The translations under genes were made by a program, and so were the position numbers. The notes beneath the pieces are model-generated. The model saw nothing but the letters and a program-made list of their open reading frames with translations. It did no database searches and had not been told where the DNA came from. A stretch of 64,000 nucleotides of DNA, taken from positions 372,001 to 436,000 of the forward strand of contig NZ_MOBP01000006.1 in NCBI RefSeq assembly GCF_003732665.1, given 5' to 3'. Source of the stretch: Pseudomonas frederiksbergensis (GTDB lineage Bacteria; Pseudomonadota; Gammaproteobacteria; Pseudomonadales; Pseudomonadaceae). Shown piece by piece: positions 9,759-19,584 of the stretch. Within the stretch, counting starts at the first letter, position 1. Every line of letters begins with the position of its first letter.

Positions 9759-10571
9759 TCAGATGTGCAGAATGTATTCACGAACCAGCTTGCTGCCAAA
9801 ATAGGCCAGCATCAGCAGGCAGAAACCGGCAAGGGTCCAGCGGATCGCCTTGTGTCCGCGCCAGCCGAGGCGGTTACGGCCCCACAGCAACACGCTGAAC
9901 ACGATCCAGGCCAGGCAGGCCAGCAGGGTTTTATGCACCAGATGCTGGGCAAACAGGTTCTCGACGAACAGCCAGCCGGAAATCAGCGACAGCGACAGCA
10001 GGGTCCAACCGGCCCACAGGAAACCGAACAACAGGCTTTCCATGGTTTGCAGCGGCGGGAAGTTCTTGATCAGCCCGGAGGGGTGCTTGTGCTTGAGCTG
10101 ATGATCCTGCACCAGCAGCAGCAAGGCCTGGAACACCGCGATGGTGAACATGCCGTAGGCCAGGATCGACAAGAGAATGTGGGCGAGAATGCCCGGTTCT
10201 TCGTCGATGATCTGCACGGTGCCGGCGGGAGCGAACTGCGCCAGCAGCACCGTTGCCAGCCCCAGCGGGAACAGCAGGATCAGCAGGTTCTCCACCGGAA
10301 TCCGGTAACAGGCGAGCAGGGTCAGGGCGATGACCGCTGCGGCGATCAGGCTGGCGGCGCTGAAGAAGTCCAGGCCCAGACCGATCGGCGTCAGCAGATG
10401 GGTGAACAGGCTGGCGCTGTGAGCCAGCACGGCCAGCACGCCGAGCGTGACCAGCAGGCGTTTGTTCGCCTTGGTGCCGTTGGCCAGGCGAGTGCCCTGA
10501 TAGATAGTCGCAGCGGCATATAAGCAGGCGGCGGCGAGGGTGGTAAGCAAACTGGGTGACAAGGGGAGCAT
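9759..10571 (-). CDS. CcsA/YpjD-like cytochrome c assembly-type membrane protein
   Basis: 270 residues with eight predicted membrane segments and the CcsA/HemX-type core (Pfam Cytochrom_C_asm), including GILAHILLSILAYGMFTIAV and WTLLSLSLISGW. In gamma-proteobacteria this gene (YpjD, PA3747) regularly faces ffh, as here. A direct role in cytochrome c maturation is unproven because Pseudomonas has the full Ccm system. The ATG at 10571 is preferred: the longer frame begins in a non-hydrophobic extension overlapping the ffh promoter region. Confidence 0.9.
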   Translation of the reverse strand: MLPLSPSLLTTLAAACLYAAATIYQGTRLANGTKANKRLLVTLGVLAVLAHSASLFTHLLTPIGLGLDFFSAASLIAAAVIALTLLACYRIPVENLLILLFPLGLATVLLAQFAPAGTVQIIDEEPGILAHILLSILAYGMFTIAVFQALLLLVQDHQLKHKHPSGLIKNFPPLQTMESLLFGFLWAGWTLLSLSLISGWLFVENLFAQHLVHKTLLACLAWIVFSVLLWGRNRLGWRGHKAIRWTLAGFCLLMLAYFGSKLVREYILHI

Positions 10572-10678
10572 AAATCCTGTTAGGCAAGCCCGAAAGGCGC
10601 TGAGTTTGGCATAGAACCCACGCGACACGAAAGACCATCCAATCTGACAGCGAGGTGGGCGCCAGACGCAGTCTTCGC

Positions 10679-10684
10679 TATAAT
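10679..10684 (+). promoter_or_regulatory. Likely -10 box of the ffh promoter
   Basis: TATAAT about 98 bp before the ffh start, in the divergent space between the CcsA-like gene and ffh. No good -35 is seen at the right distance, so only the -10 is supported. Confidence 0.4.
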
Positions 10685-10781
10685 CCGCGACCTGCCCACG
10701 CCGCAGGCTCGCCGAGCACATGTTTATTCCGGTCTGGGCCGCCATTATCCCGGTCTACACAGGGCCTGAAAGGATCGCGCA

Positions 10782-12158
<1,377 letters not shown>

Positions 12159-12307
12159 AGATTCCGCGCCGGCAGTCATGTCGGCGCAGACCCGCAGCAA
12201 TGCGGGAACTCCAGCAAACCCGCACTTGGCGGGAGCTGACTGGCCGTTTTCAACGACGGCTCTATAGCAAATCTTGATGGCGACCGGAAGGCCGCCGGAA
12301 AAAGACA

Positions 12308-12336
12308 TTTGCAAAAGTCCGGATATTCCTTAGAAT
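12308..12336 (+). promoter_or_regulatory. Probable sigma70 promoter of the rpsP operon
   Basis: TTTGCA (12308-12313) and TAGAAT (12331-12336) with a 17-bp spacer, 73 bp before rpsP. The rest of the 250-bp ffh-rpsP space shows only GC-rich partial symmetry. Confidence 0.55.
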
Positions 12337-12408
12337 ATGCGGCCTTTCGGGCACCTATGCCCGCTGTGCCTTTAGATTTGCAGCACCGACTACAGGAACG
12401 ATGTTCAC

Positions 12409-12660
12409 ATGCTAACAATCCGTCTTGCCCTTGGCGGCTCCAAAAAGCGCCCGTTTTACCACTTGACCGTAACCGACAGCCGCAACCCGCGCGACGGTTC
12501 GCACAAGGAACAGGTTGGTTTCTTCAACCCTGTTGCTCGTGGTCAAGAAGTTCGTCTGTCCGTGAACCAAGAGCGCGTAGCCTACTGGCTGAGCGTTGGT
12601 GCACAACCTTCTGAGCGTGTTGCTCAGTTGTTGAAGGACGCTGCTAAGGCTGCGGCCTGA
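12409..12660 (+). CDS. rpsP: 30S ribosomal protein S16
   Basis: 83 residues, normal bacterial S16 length, beginning [20 protein letters not shown] and containing [17 protein letters not shown]. It is a component of the small subunit needed for 30S assembly. First gene of the classical rpsP-rimM-trmD-rplS operon; rimM starts 5 bp after its stop. The codon use is strongly biased, as expected for a highly expressed gene. Confidence 0.98.
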   Translation: MLTIRLALGGSKKRPFYHLTVTDSRNPRDGSHKEQVGFFNPVARGQEVRLSVNQERVAYWLSVGAQPSERVAQLLKDAAKAAA

Positions 12661-12665
12661 GCAAT

Positions 12666-13202
12666 ATGAACGCGACGCCTGCTGTTGCTGATGATTTGAT
12701 CGTTATCGGCAAAATTTATTCTGTTCATGGCGTTCGCGGCGAAGTGAAGGTGTATTCCTTTACTGATCCAACAGAAAACCTGTTGCAATACAAAACCTGG
12801 ACGCTCAAGCGCGAAGGCAGCGTAAAGCAGGTTGAGCTGGTCAGCGGACGCGGGAACGACAAGTTCCTGGTCGCGAAGCTCAAGGGTCTCGATGATCGTG
12901 AAGAAGCGCGTCTTCTGGCCGGTTATGAGATCTGCGTGCCACGCAACCTGTTCCCTGAACTGACCGACGGCGAATACTACTGGTATCAGCTGGAAGGTCT
13001 GAAGGTCATTGACCAACTCGGGCAATTGCTCGGGAAGATCGATCATCTTCTGGAAACCGGCGCCAATGATGTAATGGTGGTCAAGCCTTGCGCTGGCAGC
13101 CTGGACGATCGCGAACGCCTGTTGCCCTATACGGAGCAATGCGTGCTGGCCGTCGACCTTGCCGCAGGCGAGATGAAGGTGGAATGGGATGCGGACTTCT
13201 AA
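12666..13202 (+). CDS. rimM: Ribosome maturation factor RimM
   Basis: 178 residues. The N-terminal RimM domain starts [20 protein letters not shown]; the C-terminal PRC-barrel-like domain has the family motif [12 protein letters not shown]. It binds S19 and helps 30S head maturation. Second gene of the rpsP operon; its stop codon is 2 bp before the GTG start of trmD. Confidence 0.97.
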   Translation: MNATPAVADDLIVIGKIYSVHGVRGEVKVYSFTDPTENLLQYKTWTLKREGSVKQVELVSGRGNDKFLVAKLKGLDDREEARLLAGYEICVPRNLFPELTDGEYYWYQLEGLKVIDQLGQLLGKIDHLLETGANDVMVVKPCAGSLDDRERLLPYTEQCVLAVDLAAGEMKVEWDADF

Positions 13203-13204
13203 GC

Positions 13205-13957
13205 GTGGCTAACTTGCGCGTAGAAGTGATCAGTTTGTTTCCCGAGATGTTCTCCGCCATCAGCGAGTACGGCATCACCAGTCGTGCGGTGAAACAGGGG
13301 CTGTTGCAGCTCACCTGTTGGAATCCGCGAGACTACACGACGGATCGACATCACACTGTGGACGATCGCCCATTTGGCGGTGGCCCGGGCATGGTGATGA
13401 AGATCAAGCCCCTGGAAGATGCTCTGGTTCAGGCCAAGGCAGCAGCCGGGGAGGCGGCGAAGGTTATTTACCTGTCCCCCCAAGGCCGTCAACTGACTCA
13501 GTCGGCGGTACGCGAGTTGGCGAATCTGGATGCATTGATCCTGATTGCCGGCCGCTATGAAGGCATTGACGAGCGTTTTATTGAAGCTCATGTCGATGAA
13601 GAGTGGTCGATTGGCGACTATGTACTGTCTGGCGGCGAGCTGCCGGCGATGGTCCTGATCGATGCGGTTACACGACTGCTGCCTGGAGCTTTAGGGCATG
13701 CGGACTCCGCCGAGGAAGATTCCTTTACGGATGGTTTGCTGGATTGCCCGCATTACACCCGACCGGAGGTGTATGCGGATCAGCGTGTTCCCGACGTGTT
13801 GCTAAGTGGCAATCACGCGCATATCCGGCGTTGGCGTTTACAGCAGTCCCTTGGTAGGACCTTTGAACGACGCGCCGATCTTCTGGAAAGCCGCTCGCTT
13901 TCTGGAGAAGAGAAGAAGCTGCTCGAGGAATACATCCGCGAGCGGGACGATAGTTAA
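13205..13957 (+). CDS. trmD: tRNA (guanine-N1)-methyltransferase
   Basis: Methylates G37 of tRNAs using SAM, preventing +1 frameshifting. 250 residues from a GTG start at 13205 ([15 protein letters not shown]), the usual TrmD length; the longer frame upstream overlaps rimM and is not expected. The SPOUT knot region is intact: [10 protein letters not shown] and [20 protein letters not shown], followed by PHYTRPEVY. Third gene of the operon, 45 bp before rplS. Confidence 0.97.
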   Translation: MANLRVEVISLFPEMFSAISEYGITSRAVKQGLLQLTCWNPRDYTTDRHHTVDDRPFGGGPGMVMKIKPLEDALVQAKAAAGEAAKVIYLSPQGRQLTQSAVRELANLDALILIAGRYEGIDERFIEAHVDEEWSIGDYVLSGGELPAMVLIDAVTRLLPGALGHADSAEEDSFTDGLLDCPHYTRPEVYADQRVPDVLLSGNHAHIRRWRLQQSLGRTFERRADLLESRSLSGEEKKLLEEYIRERDDS

Positions 13958-14002
13958 CAACGTATCGATGGTAAATCCGACGATTTACCTTAGGAGCACA
14001 GC

Positions 14003-14353
14003 ATGACTAACAAAATCATTCTTGCACTCGAAGCAGAGCAGATGACCAAAGAGATCCCTACCTTTGCCCCGGGCGACACTATTGTCGTTCAGGTGAAAGT
14101 GAAGGAAGGCGACCGTTCGCGTCTGCAAGCGTTCGAAGGTGTTGTTATCGCCAAGCGTAACCGCGGCGTAAACAGTGCATTCACCGTTCGCAAAATCTCC
14201 AACGGTGTTGGCGTAGAGCGTACTTTCCAGACCTACAGCCCGCAAATCGACAGCATGGCCGTTAAACGTCGCGGTGACGTACGTAAAGCCAAGCTGTACT
14301 ACCTGCGTGACCTGTCCGGTAAAGCAGCTCGCATCAAGGAAAAACTGGCTTAA
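14003..14353 (+). CDS. rplS: 50S ribosomal protein L19
   Basis: 116 residues, matching L19 (115-116). It contains [20 protein letters not shown] and [21 protein letters not shown]19 lies at the 30S-50S interface. A TAGGAGCAC ribosome-binding site precedes the ATG. Last gene of the rpsP operon, followed at once by a strong terminator. Confidence 0.98.
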
Positions 14354-14370
14354 GTCCAGCTTCCGATGCA

Positions 14371-14399
14371 AAAAAAAGCAGCCTGCGGGCTGCTTTTTT
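14371..14399 (+). terminator. Rho-independent terminator of the rpsP operon
   Basis: AAAAAAGCAGCC - TGCG - GGCTGCTTTTTT: a perfect stem of about 12 bp with a four-base loop and a T tract, 17 bp after the rplS stop. Confidence 0.95.
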
Positions 14400-14460
14400 G
14401 TTGCCTGCGATTTATTGGTTGTGCCGGGTATGCGTGCCGGGATCGGGACCGCGTCGCGGC

Positions 14461-14532
14461 ATTCGCGGGCAAGCCTCGCTCCTACAGATCGAAGAGCGAA
14501 TCGGTCCTGTAGGAGCGAGGCTTGCCCGCGAA
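14461..14532. repeat. REP pair, variant type (copy 4)
   Basis: ATTCGCGGGCAAGCCTCGCT... at 14461 and GTAGGAGCGAGGCTTGCCCG... ending near 14532. Both arms are of the GAGGCTTGCC variant. Lies between the rplS terminator and xerD. Confidence 0.9.
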
Positions 14533-14626
14533 CCGATCTACCCGTCACCGCAATTGCATCAGGCTCTATAAAGCCACGACAGGCTATGAAAGACTTGCCC
14601 TCAGTTTTCCCGTGACCTGAGCCTCT

Positions 14627-15523
14627 ATGCCCGCCATCGACCACCCACTGATAGATCAATTCCTCGACGCCCTATGGCTGGAAAAAGGCCTCTCCGATAA
14701 CACCCGCGATGCCTATCGCAGCGATCTAGCCTTGTTCAATGGCTGGCTACAGGAAAAGAACCTGGAGCTGATCAACGCCGGCCGCGAATTGATCCTCGAT
14801 CACCTGGCCTGGCGCCTCGAGCAAAACTACAAACCCCGTTCCACCGCCCGATTTCTCTCCGGTGTGCGTGGCTTTTATCGCTATCTGCTGCGGGAAAAGC
14901 TGATCGCCGTCGATCCGACCTTGCGCGTCGATATGCCCCAGCTCGGTAGGCCATTGCCCAAATCACTGTCGGAAGCCGACGTCGAAGCCTTGCTGAATGC
15001 ACCGGACCTGAGCGAAGCCATCGGCCAGCGTGACCGCGCCATGCTCGAAGTGCTTTACGCCTGCGGCTTGCGGGTGACCGAGCTGATCAGCCTGACCCTG
15101 GAGCAGGTCAACCTGCGTCAAGGCGTGCTCCGGGTGATGGGCAAGGGCAGCAAGGAACGGTTGGTGCCGATGGGTGAGGAGGCGATTGTCTGGGTCGAGC
15201 GTTACCTGCGTGACGGCCGTGGCGAGTTGCTCGGCGGGCGGCCCAGCGATGTGATGTTCCCGAGCCAGCGCGGCGAGCAGATGACCCGCCAGACCTTCTG
15301 GCACCGCATCAAACACCAGGCCAAGGTCGCCGGGATCGGCAAGTCGCTGTCGCCGCACACCCTGCGCCACGCCTTCGCCACGCATTTGCTCAACCACGGC
15401 GCCGACCTGCGGGTGGTGCAAATGCTGCTCGGCCACAGCGACTTATCCACCACCCAGATCTACACCCACGTCGCCCGTGCCCGCTTGCAAGACCTGCACG
15501 CCAAACATCACCCACGCGGCTGA
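14627..15523 (+). CDS. xerD: Site-specific tyrosine recombinase XerD
   Basis: 298 residues. SAM-like N-terminal core-binding domain (about 5-90) and catalytic domain with the full set R149, K173, H244, R247, H270 and nucleophile Y279 (GLRVTE, GKGSKER, HTLRHAFATHLL, LLGHSDLSTTQIYTHV). With XerC it resolves chromosome dimers at dif under FtsK control. In Pseudomonas it sits upstream of dsbC, as here, so it is the housekeeping XerD and not a phage integrase. Confidence 0.97.
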   Translation: MPAIDHPLIDQFLDALWLEKGLSDNTRDAYRSDLALFNGWLQEKNLELINAGRELILDHLAWRLEQNYKPRSTARFLSGVRGFYRYLLREKLIAVDPTLRVDMPQLGRPLPKSLSEADVEALLNAPDLSEAIGQRDRAMLEVLYACGLRVTELISLTLEQVNLRQGVLRVMGKGSKERLVPMGEEAIVWVERYLRDGRGELLGGRPSDVMFPSQRGEQMTRQTFWHRIKHQAKVAGIGKSLSPHTLRHAFATHLLNHGADLRVVQMLLGHSDLSTTQIYTHVARARLQDLHAKHHPRG

Positions 15524-15535
15524 TCGTATCCCCCT

Positions 15536-15625
15536 TGTGGGAGCGGGCTTGCTCGCGAATACGCTGTGTCAGCTTAAGATGATGTCGACTGACCCAACGC
15601 CTTCGCGAGCAAGCCCGCTCCCACT
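15536..15625. repeat. REP pair (main family, copy 5)
   Basis: TGTGGGAGCGGGCTTGCTCG... from 15536 and the inverted arm ending at 15625, between xerD and dsbC. Confidence 0.95.
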
Positions 15626-15780
15626 GAAAAGGGGGACACCCTTGATGTCGTGCATCACCCGCATTCGGCCCCACCAGCCTTATGTGGTAGGCTTTGCCGG
15701 TTTGCACGATGGGCGATTATGACCCGGTGTTTCGGCACGGGCGTTCTGATCGTCCCATTTGTCCGCCTTCAGGAGTTCTC

Positions 15781-16512
15781 ATGCGTCTGACCCAGATTTT
15801 CGCCGCCGCAGCCATTGCGTTGGTCAGCACCTTTGCCGTCGCCGATGACGCGGCCGACAAAGCTATTCGTAAAAGCCTGGAAAGCCTCCAGCTGGAAACC
15901 CCGATCGACAGCATCAGCGCGAGCCCGCTGGCCGGCCTGTACGAAGTGAAACTCAAAGGCAGCCGCGTGCTCTACGCCAGCGCCGATGGCCAGTACGTGA
16001 TGCAGGGCTACATGTTCCAGCTCAAGGACGGCAAACCGGTCAACCTGACCGAGAAAACCGAGCGCCTGGGCGTTTCCAAACTGATCAACGACATCCCGGT
16101 TGCCGAAACCGTGGTCTACCCGGCGATTGGCGAAACCAAGTCGCACATTACCGTGTTCACCGACACCACCTGCCCGTACTGCCACAAGCTGCACGCCGAA
16201 GTGCCTGAGCTGAACAAGCGCGGTATCGAAGTGCGTTACGTCGCGTTCCCGCGCCAGGGCCTCGGCTCGCCGGGTGACGAACAACTGCAAGCGGTCTGGT
16301 GCTCCAAGGACAAGAAAGCGGCCATGGACAAGATGGTCGATGGCAAGGAAATCAAGGCCGCCAAGTGCGATAACCCGGTTTCCAAGCAATTCGCCCTGGG
16401 TCAGTCGATCGGTGTGAACGGCACGCCGGCCATCGTTTTGGCCGACGGTCAGGTCATTCCGGGCTACCAGCCTGCGCCACAAGTCGCCAAACTGGCGCTG
16501 GGCGCGAAATAA
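15781..16512 (+). CDS. dsbC: Periplasmic thiol:disulfide isomerase DsbC
   Basis: 243 residues. Signal peptide about 1-21 (cleavage near AVA-DD), N-terminal dimerisation domain to about 80, then a thioredoxin-fold domain with active site C131-P-Y-C134, a second cysteine pair C174/C196 and the cis-Pro loop NGTPAIVL. It reshuffles wrong disulfides in the periplasm with DsbD as reductant. The ATG at 15781 follows CAGGAGTTCTC and opens directly into the signal peptide, so the upstream extension of the open frame is rejected. Confidence 0.97.
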   Translation: MRLTQIFAAAAIALVSTFAVADDAADKAIRKSLESLQLETPIDSISASPLAGLYEVKLKGSRVLYASADGQYVMQGYMFQLKDGKPVNLTEKTERLGVSKLINDIPVAETVVYPAIGETKSHITVFTDTTCPYCHKLHAEVPELNKRGIEVRYVAFPRQGLGSPGDEQLQAVWCSKDKKAAMDKMVDGKEIKAAKCDNPVSKQFALGQSIGVNGTPAIVLADGQVIPGYQPAPQVAKLALGAK

Positions 16513-16579
16513 TTCGCATCGTCACGGTCAGCCGTTGACGATCATGGCCGGGCGGTCACCCGCCCGACCATTAATAGAG

Positions 16580-16630
16580 AGCCGCTAGCTTGCGGCTGTT
16601 TTCACGGCCGACCTTGCGTCGGCCGTTTTA
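16580..16630 (+). terminator. Tandem hairpins between dsbC and hom
   Basis: Hairpin 1: AGCCGC (16580-16585)/GCGGCT (16592-16597) followed by GTTTT. Hairpin 2: ACGGCCGAC (16604-16612)/GTCGGCCGT (16618-16626) followed by TTTA. They probably terminate dsbC transcripts; the second ends only 14-18 bp before the hom start, so it lies in the hom leader as well. Confidence 0.6.
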
Positions 16631-16643
16631 TGGGGAGTTCACA

Positions 16644-17948
16644 GTGAAACCGGTCAAAGTAGGCATCTGTGGGTTAGGGACCGTCGGTGGCGGGACCTTC
16701 AACGTACTTCAGCGCAACGCCGAGGAAATTGCTCGTCGTGCCGGGCGTGGAATCGAAGTGGCACAAATTGCCATGCGCACGCCAAAGCCTCAGTTCCAGA
16801 CGACCGGTATTGCGATTACCAACGATGTGTTCGAAGTGGCCACGAACCCTGAGATCGACATCGTGATAGAGCTGATGGGCGGCTACACCGTTGCCCGCGA
16901 GCTGGTACTCAAGGCCATCGAGAATGGCAAGCATGTGGTCACCGCGAACAAGGCACTGATTGCCGTTCACGGTAATGAAATTTTCGCCAAGGCGCGCGAG
17001 AAGGGCGTGATCGTTGCGTTCGAAGCGGCCGTGGCTGGCGGTATCCCGGTAATCAAGGCGATCCGTGAAGGCCTGTCCGCCAACCGTATCAACTGGGTCG
17101 CCGGCATCATCAACGGCACCGGCAACTTCATCCTCACCGAAATGCGTGAGAAGGGCCGCACCTTCGAAGACGTCCTCGCCGAGGCGCAAGCCCTGGGTTA
17201 CGCCGAGGCCGATCCGACTTTCGACGTTGAAGGCATCGACGCGGCCCACAAGCTGACGATCCTGGCGTCTATCGCGTTCGGCATCCCGCTGCAATTCGAC
17301 AAGGCCTACACCGAAGGCATCACCAAGCTGACCACCGCTGACGTGAACTACGCCGAAGCCCTGGGTTATCGCATCAAGCACTTGGGCGTGGCCCGCAGCA
17401 CCGCCGCCGGTATCGAGCTGCGCGTACACCCGACGCTGATCCCGGCCGATCGCCTGATCGCCAACGTCAACGGCGTGATGAACGCGGTGATGGTCAACGG
17501 TGATGCGGCCGGTTCGACCCTGTTCTACGGCGCCGGCGCCGGCATGGAGCCAACCGCTTCGTCAGTGATCGCCGACCTGGTGGACGTGGTTCGCGCCATG
17601 ACCTCCGACCCGGAAAACCGCGTACCGCACCTGGCCTTCCAGCCGGATTCGCTGTCGGCCCACCCGATCCTGCCGATCGAAGCCTGCGAAAGTGCCTATT
17701 ACCTGCGGATTCAGGCCAAGGACCATCCAGGCGTGCTGGCCCAAGTGGCGAGCATCCTGTCGGAGCGCGGCATCAACATCGAATCGATCATGCAGAAGGA
17801 AGTCGAAGAACACGACGGCCTGGTGCCGATGATCCTGCTGACCCACCGTGTGCTGGAACAGCACATGAACGACGCGATCACCGCCCTGGAAGCCTTGGCG
17901 GGTGTCGTTGGGCCGGTTGTGCGGATCCGTGTCGAACATCTGAATTAA
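16644..17948 (+). CDS. hom: Homoserine dehydrogenase
   Basis: Reduces aspartate semialdehyde to homoserine for threonine and methionine synthesis. 434 residues from the GTG at 16644 (GGGGAGTT ribosome-binding site). Rossmann motif GICGLGTVGGGTFNVL at 8-23, catalytic core with ANKALIAVHG and AGIINGTGNFILTEM, and a C-terminal ACT domain from about 352 (YYLRIQAKDHPGVLAQVASI) that normally gives threonine feedback inhibition. An upstream ATG frame starting at 16590 would translate the terminator hairpin and is rejected. thrC follows. Confidence 0.97.
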   Translation: MKPVKVGICGLGTVGGGTFNVLQRNAEEIARRAGRGIEVAQIAMRTPKPQFQTTGIAITNDVFEVATNPEIDIVIELMGGYTVARELVLKAIENGKHVVTANKALIAVHGNEIFAKAREKGVIVAFEAAVAGGIPVIKAIREGLSANRINWVAGIINGTGNFILTEMREKGRTFEDVLAEAQALGYAEADPTFDVEGIDAAHKLTILASIAFGIPLQFDKAYTEGITKLTTADVNYAEALGYRIKHLGVARSTAAGIELRVHPTLIPADRLIANVNGVMNAVMVNGDAAGSTLFYGAGAGMEPTASSVIADLVDVVRAMTSDPENRVPHLAFQPDSLSAHPILPIEACESAYYLRIQAKDHPGVLAQVASILSERGINIESIMQKEVEEHDGLVPMILLTHRVLEQHMNDAITALEALAGVVGPVVRIRVEHLN

Positions 17949-17950
17949 CA

Positions 17951-18034
17951 GCAGTTGCAAGCTTTAAGCTGCAAGCTGCAAGTAAAAAGCCAAACTGCTT
18001 TTGTCTTGCCGCTTGTAGCTTGCAACTTGTAGCT
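17951..18034. repeat. Inverted repeat in the hom-thrC space
   Basis: A/T-richer imperfect palindrome: GCTTTAAGCTGCAAGCTGCA around 17961-17980 opposite CTTGTAGCTTGCAACTTGTA around 18013-18032. It fills most of the 106-bp gap between two genes of one pathway and is unlike the GC-rich REP families elsewhere. Confidence 0.65.
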
Positions 18035-18054
18035 CAAACCAAAGGTTTGCCCCT

Positions 18055-19464
18055 ATGCGCTATATCAGTACCCGCGGCCAGGCACCGGCCCTGAATTTCG
18101 AAGACGTCCTGCTGGCCGGTCTGGCCACTGACGGCGGCTTGTATGTGCCGGAATGCCTGCCACGTTTCACCCAGGAAGAAATCGCGTCCTGGGCCGGCCT
18201 GCCGTATCACGAGCTGGCCTTCCGGGTGATGCGCCCGTTCGTCGCCGGCAGCATCCCCGATGCCGATTTCAAAAAGATCCTCGAAGAAACCTACGGCGTG
18301 TTCGCCCACAGCGCTGTGGCGCCGTTGCGTCAGTTGAACGGCAACGAATGGGTGCTGGAGCTGTTCCACGGCCCGACCCTGGCATTCAAGGACTTCGCCC
18401 TGCAACTGCTCGGTCGCCTGCTCGACTACACGCTGGAAAAACGCGGCGAGCGCGTGGTGATCGTCGGCGCCACCTCCGGTGATACCGGTTCGGCCGCCAT
18501 CGAAGGCTGCAAGCACTGCGAAAACGTCGACATCTTCATCCTGCACCCGCACAACCGTGTGTCCGAAGTGCAGCGTCGGCAGATGACCACCATCTTCGGC
18601 GAGAACATCCACAACATCGCCATCGAAGGCAACTTCGATGACTGCCAGGAAATGGTCAAGAACAGCTTCGCCGACCAGAGCTTCCTCAAGGGCACGCGCC
18701 TGGTGGCGGTGAACTCGATCAACTGGGCGCGGATCATGGCCCAGATCGTTTACTACTTCCACGCAGCGCTGCAATTGGGTGGCCCGGCACGTTCGGTGTC
18801 GTTCTCGGTGCCTACCGGCAACTTTGGCGACATCTTCGCCGGTTACCTGGCGCGCAACATGGGCCTGCCGATCAACCAGTTGATCGTCGCCACCAACCGC
18901 AACGACATCCTGCACCGCTTCATGAGCGGCAATCAGTACGTCAAGGAAACCCTGCACGCCACGTTGTCGCCGTCCATGGACATCATGGTCTCGTCGAACT
19001 TCGAACGCCTGCTGTTCGACCTGCACGGTCGCAACGGCGCAGCGATTGCCGGCCTGATGGACAACTTCAAGCAGGGCGGTGGTTTCAGCGTCGAACAAGA
19101 ACGTTGGACCGAAGCCCGCAAGCTGTTCGATTCCCTGGCCGTGGATGACGCACAAACCTGCGAAACCATCGCCGAGGTCTACGAGCAGACCGGCGAGGTG
19201 CTGGACCCGCACACTGCCATCGGCGTCAAGGCTGCCCGCGAGTGCCGTCGTAGCCTGGACATCCCGATGGTGATCCTCGGCACGGCCCATCCGGTCAAAT
19301 TCCCGGACGCTGTGGAAAAAGCCGGTGTAGGAAAAGCTCTCGAACTACCTGCACATCTTTCTGATTTGTTTGAGAGAGATGAGCGTTGCACCGTGTTGCC
19401 AAATGACCTGAAGGCCGTGCAGGCCTTTGTCAGTCAGCATGGCAACCGCGGCAAGCCGCTCTAA
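18055..19464 (+). CDS. thrC: Threonine synthase
   Basis: PLP enzyme converting O-phosphohomoserine to threonine. 469 residues, normal for the long bacterial type. The N-terminus MRYISTRGQAPALNFEDVLL is typical; the PLP lysine is K112 in GPTLAFKDFALQ; the SGDTGSAA phosphate-binding loop follows at about 141-148. It lies 106 bp after hom on the same strand and the two are probably co-transcribed, ending at the terminator 24 bp downstream. Confidence 0.97.
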   Translation: MRYISTRGQAPALNFEDVLLAGLATDGGLYVPECLPRFTQEEIASWAGLPYHELAFRVMRPFVAGSIPDADFKKILEETYGVFAHSAVAPLRQLNGNEWVLELFHGPTLAFKDFALQLLGRLLDYTLEKRGERVVIVGATSGDTGSAAIEGCKHCENVDIFILHPHNRVSEVQRRQMTTIFGENIHNIAIEGNFDDCQEMVKNSFADQSFLKGTRLVAVNSINWARIMAQIVYYFHAALQLGGPARSVSFSVPTGNFGDIFAGYLARNMGLPINQLIVATNRNDILHRFMSGNQYVKETLHATLSPSMDIMVSSNFERLLFDLHGRNGAAIAGLMDNFKQGGGFSVEQERWTEARKLFDSLAVDDAQTCETIAEVYEQTGEVLDPHTAIGVKAARECRRSLDIPMVILGTAHPVKFPDAVEKAGVGKALELPAHLSDLFERDERCTVLPNDLKAVQAFVSQHGNRGKPL

Positions 19465-19487
19465 GCCGCAAAACCTGTCACATTTTG

Positions 19488-19518
19488 AAGCCCGTCTCCT
19501 GACGGGCTTTCTTGTTTC
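19488..19518 (+). terminator. Rho-independent terminator after thrC
   Basis: AAGCCCGTC (19488-19496), loop TCCT, GACGGGCTT (19501-19509), then TCTTGTTT. Confidence 0.9.
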
Positions 19519-19584
19519 TGCGTGCCACACTTGTCGCGTTTTCGCCCATGAAGGACGGGCGAGTTGATCACGAAGGAAGTGGCA

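Noticed and set aside
14627..15523. xerD as sign of an integrated element
   Set aside because: Gene order with dsbC, hom and thrC is the core Pseudomonas arrangement; no attachment-site duplication or phage genes nearby.
16590..16643. ATG-started extension of hom
   Set aside because: Would translate the terminator hairpin; the GTG at 16644 has a ribosome-binding site and gives the normal length.
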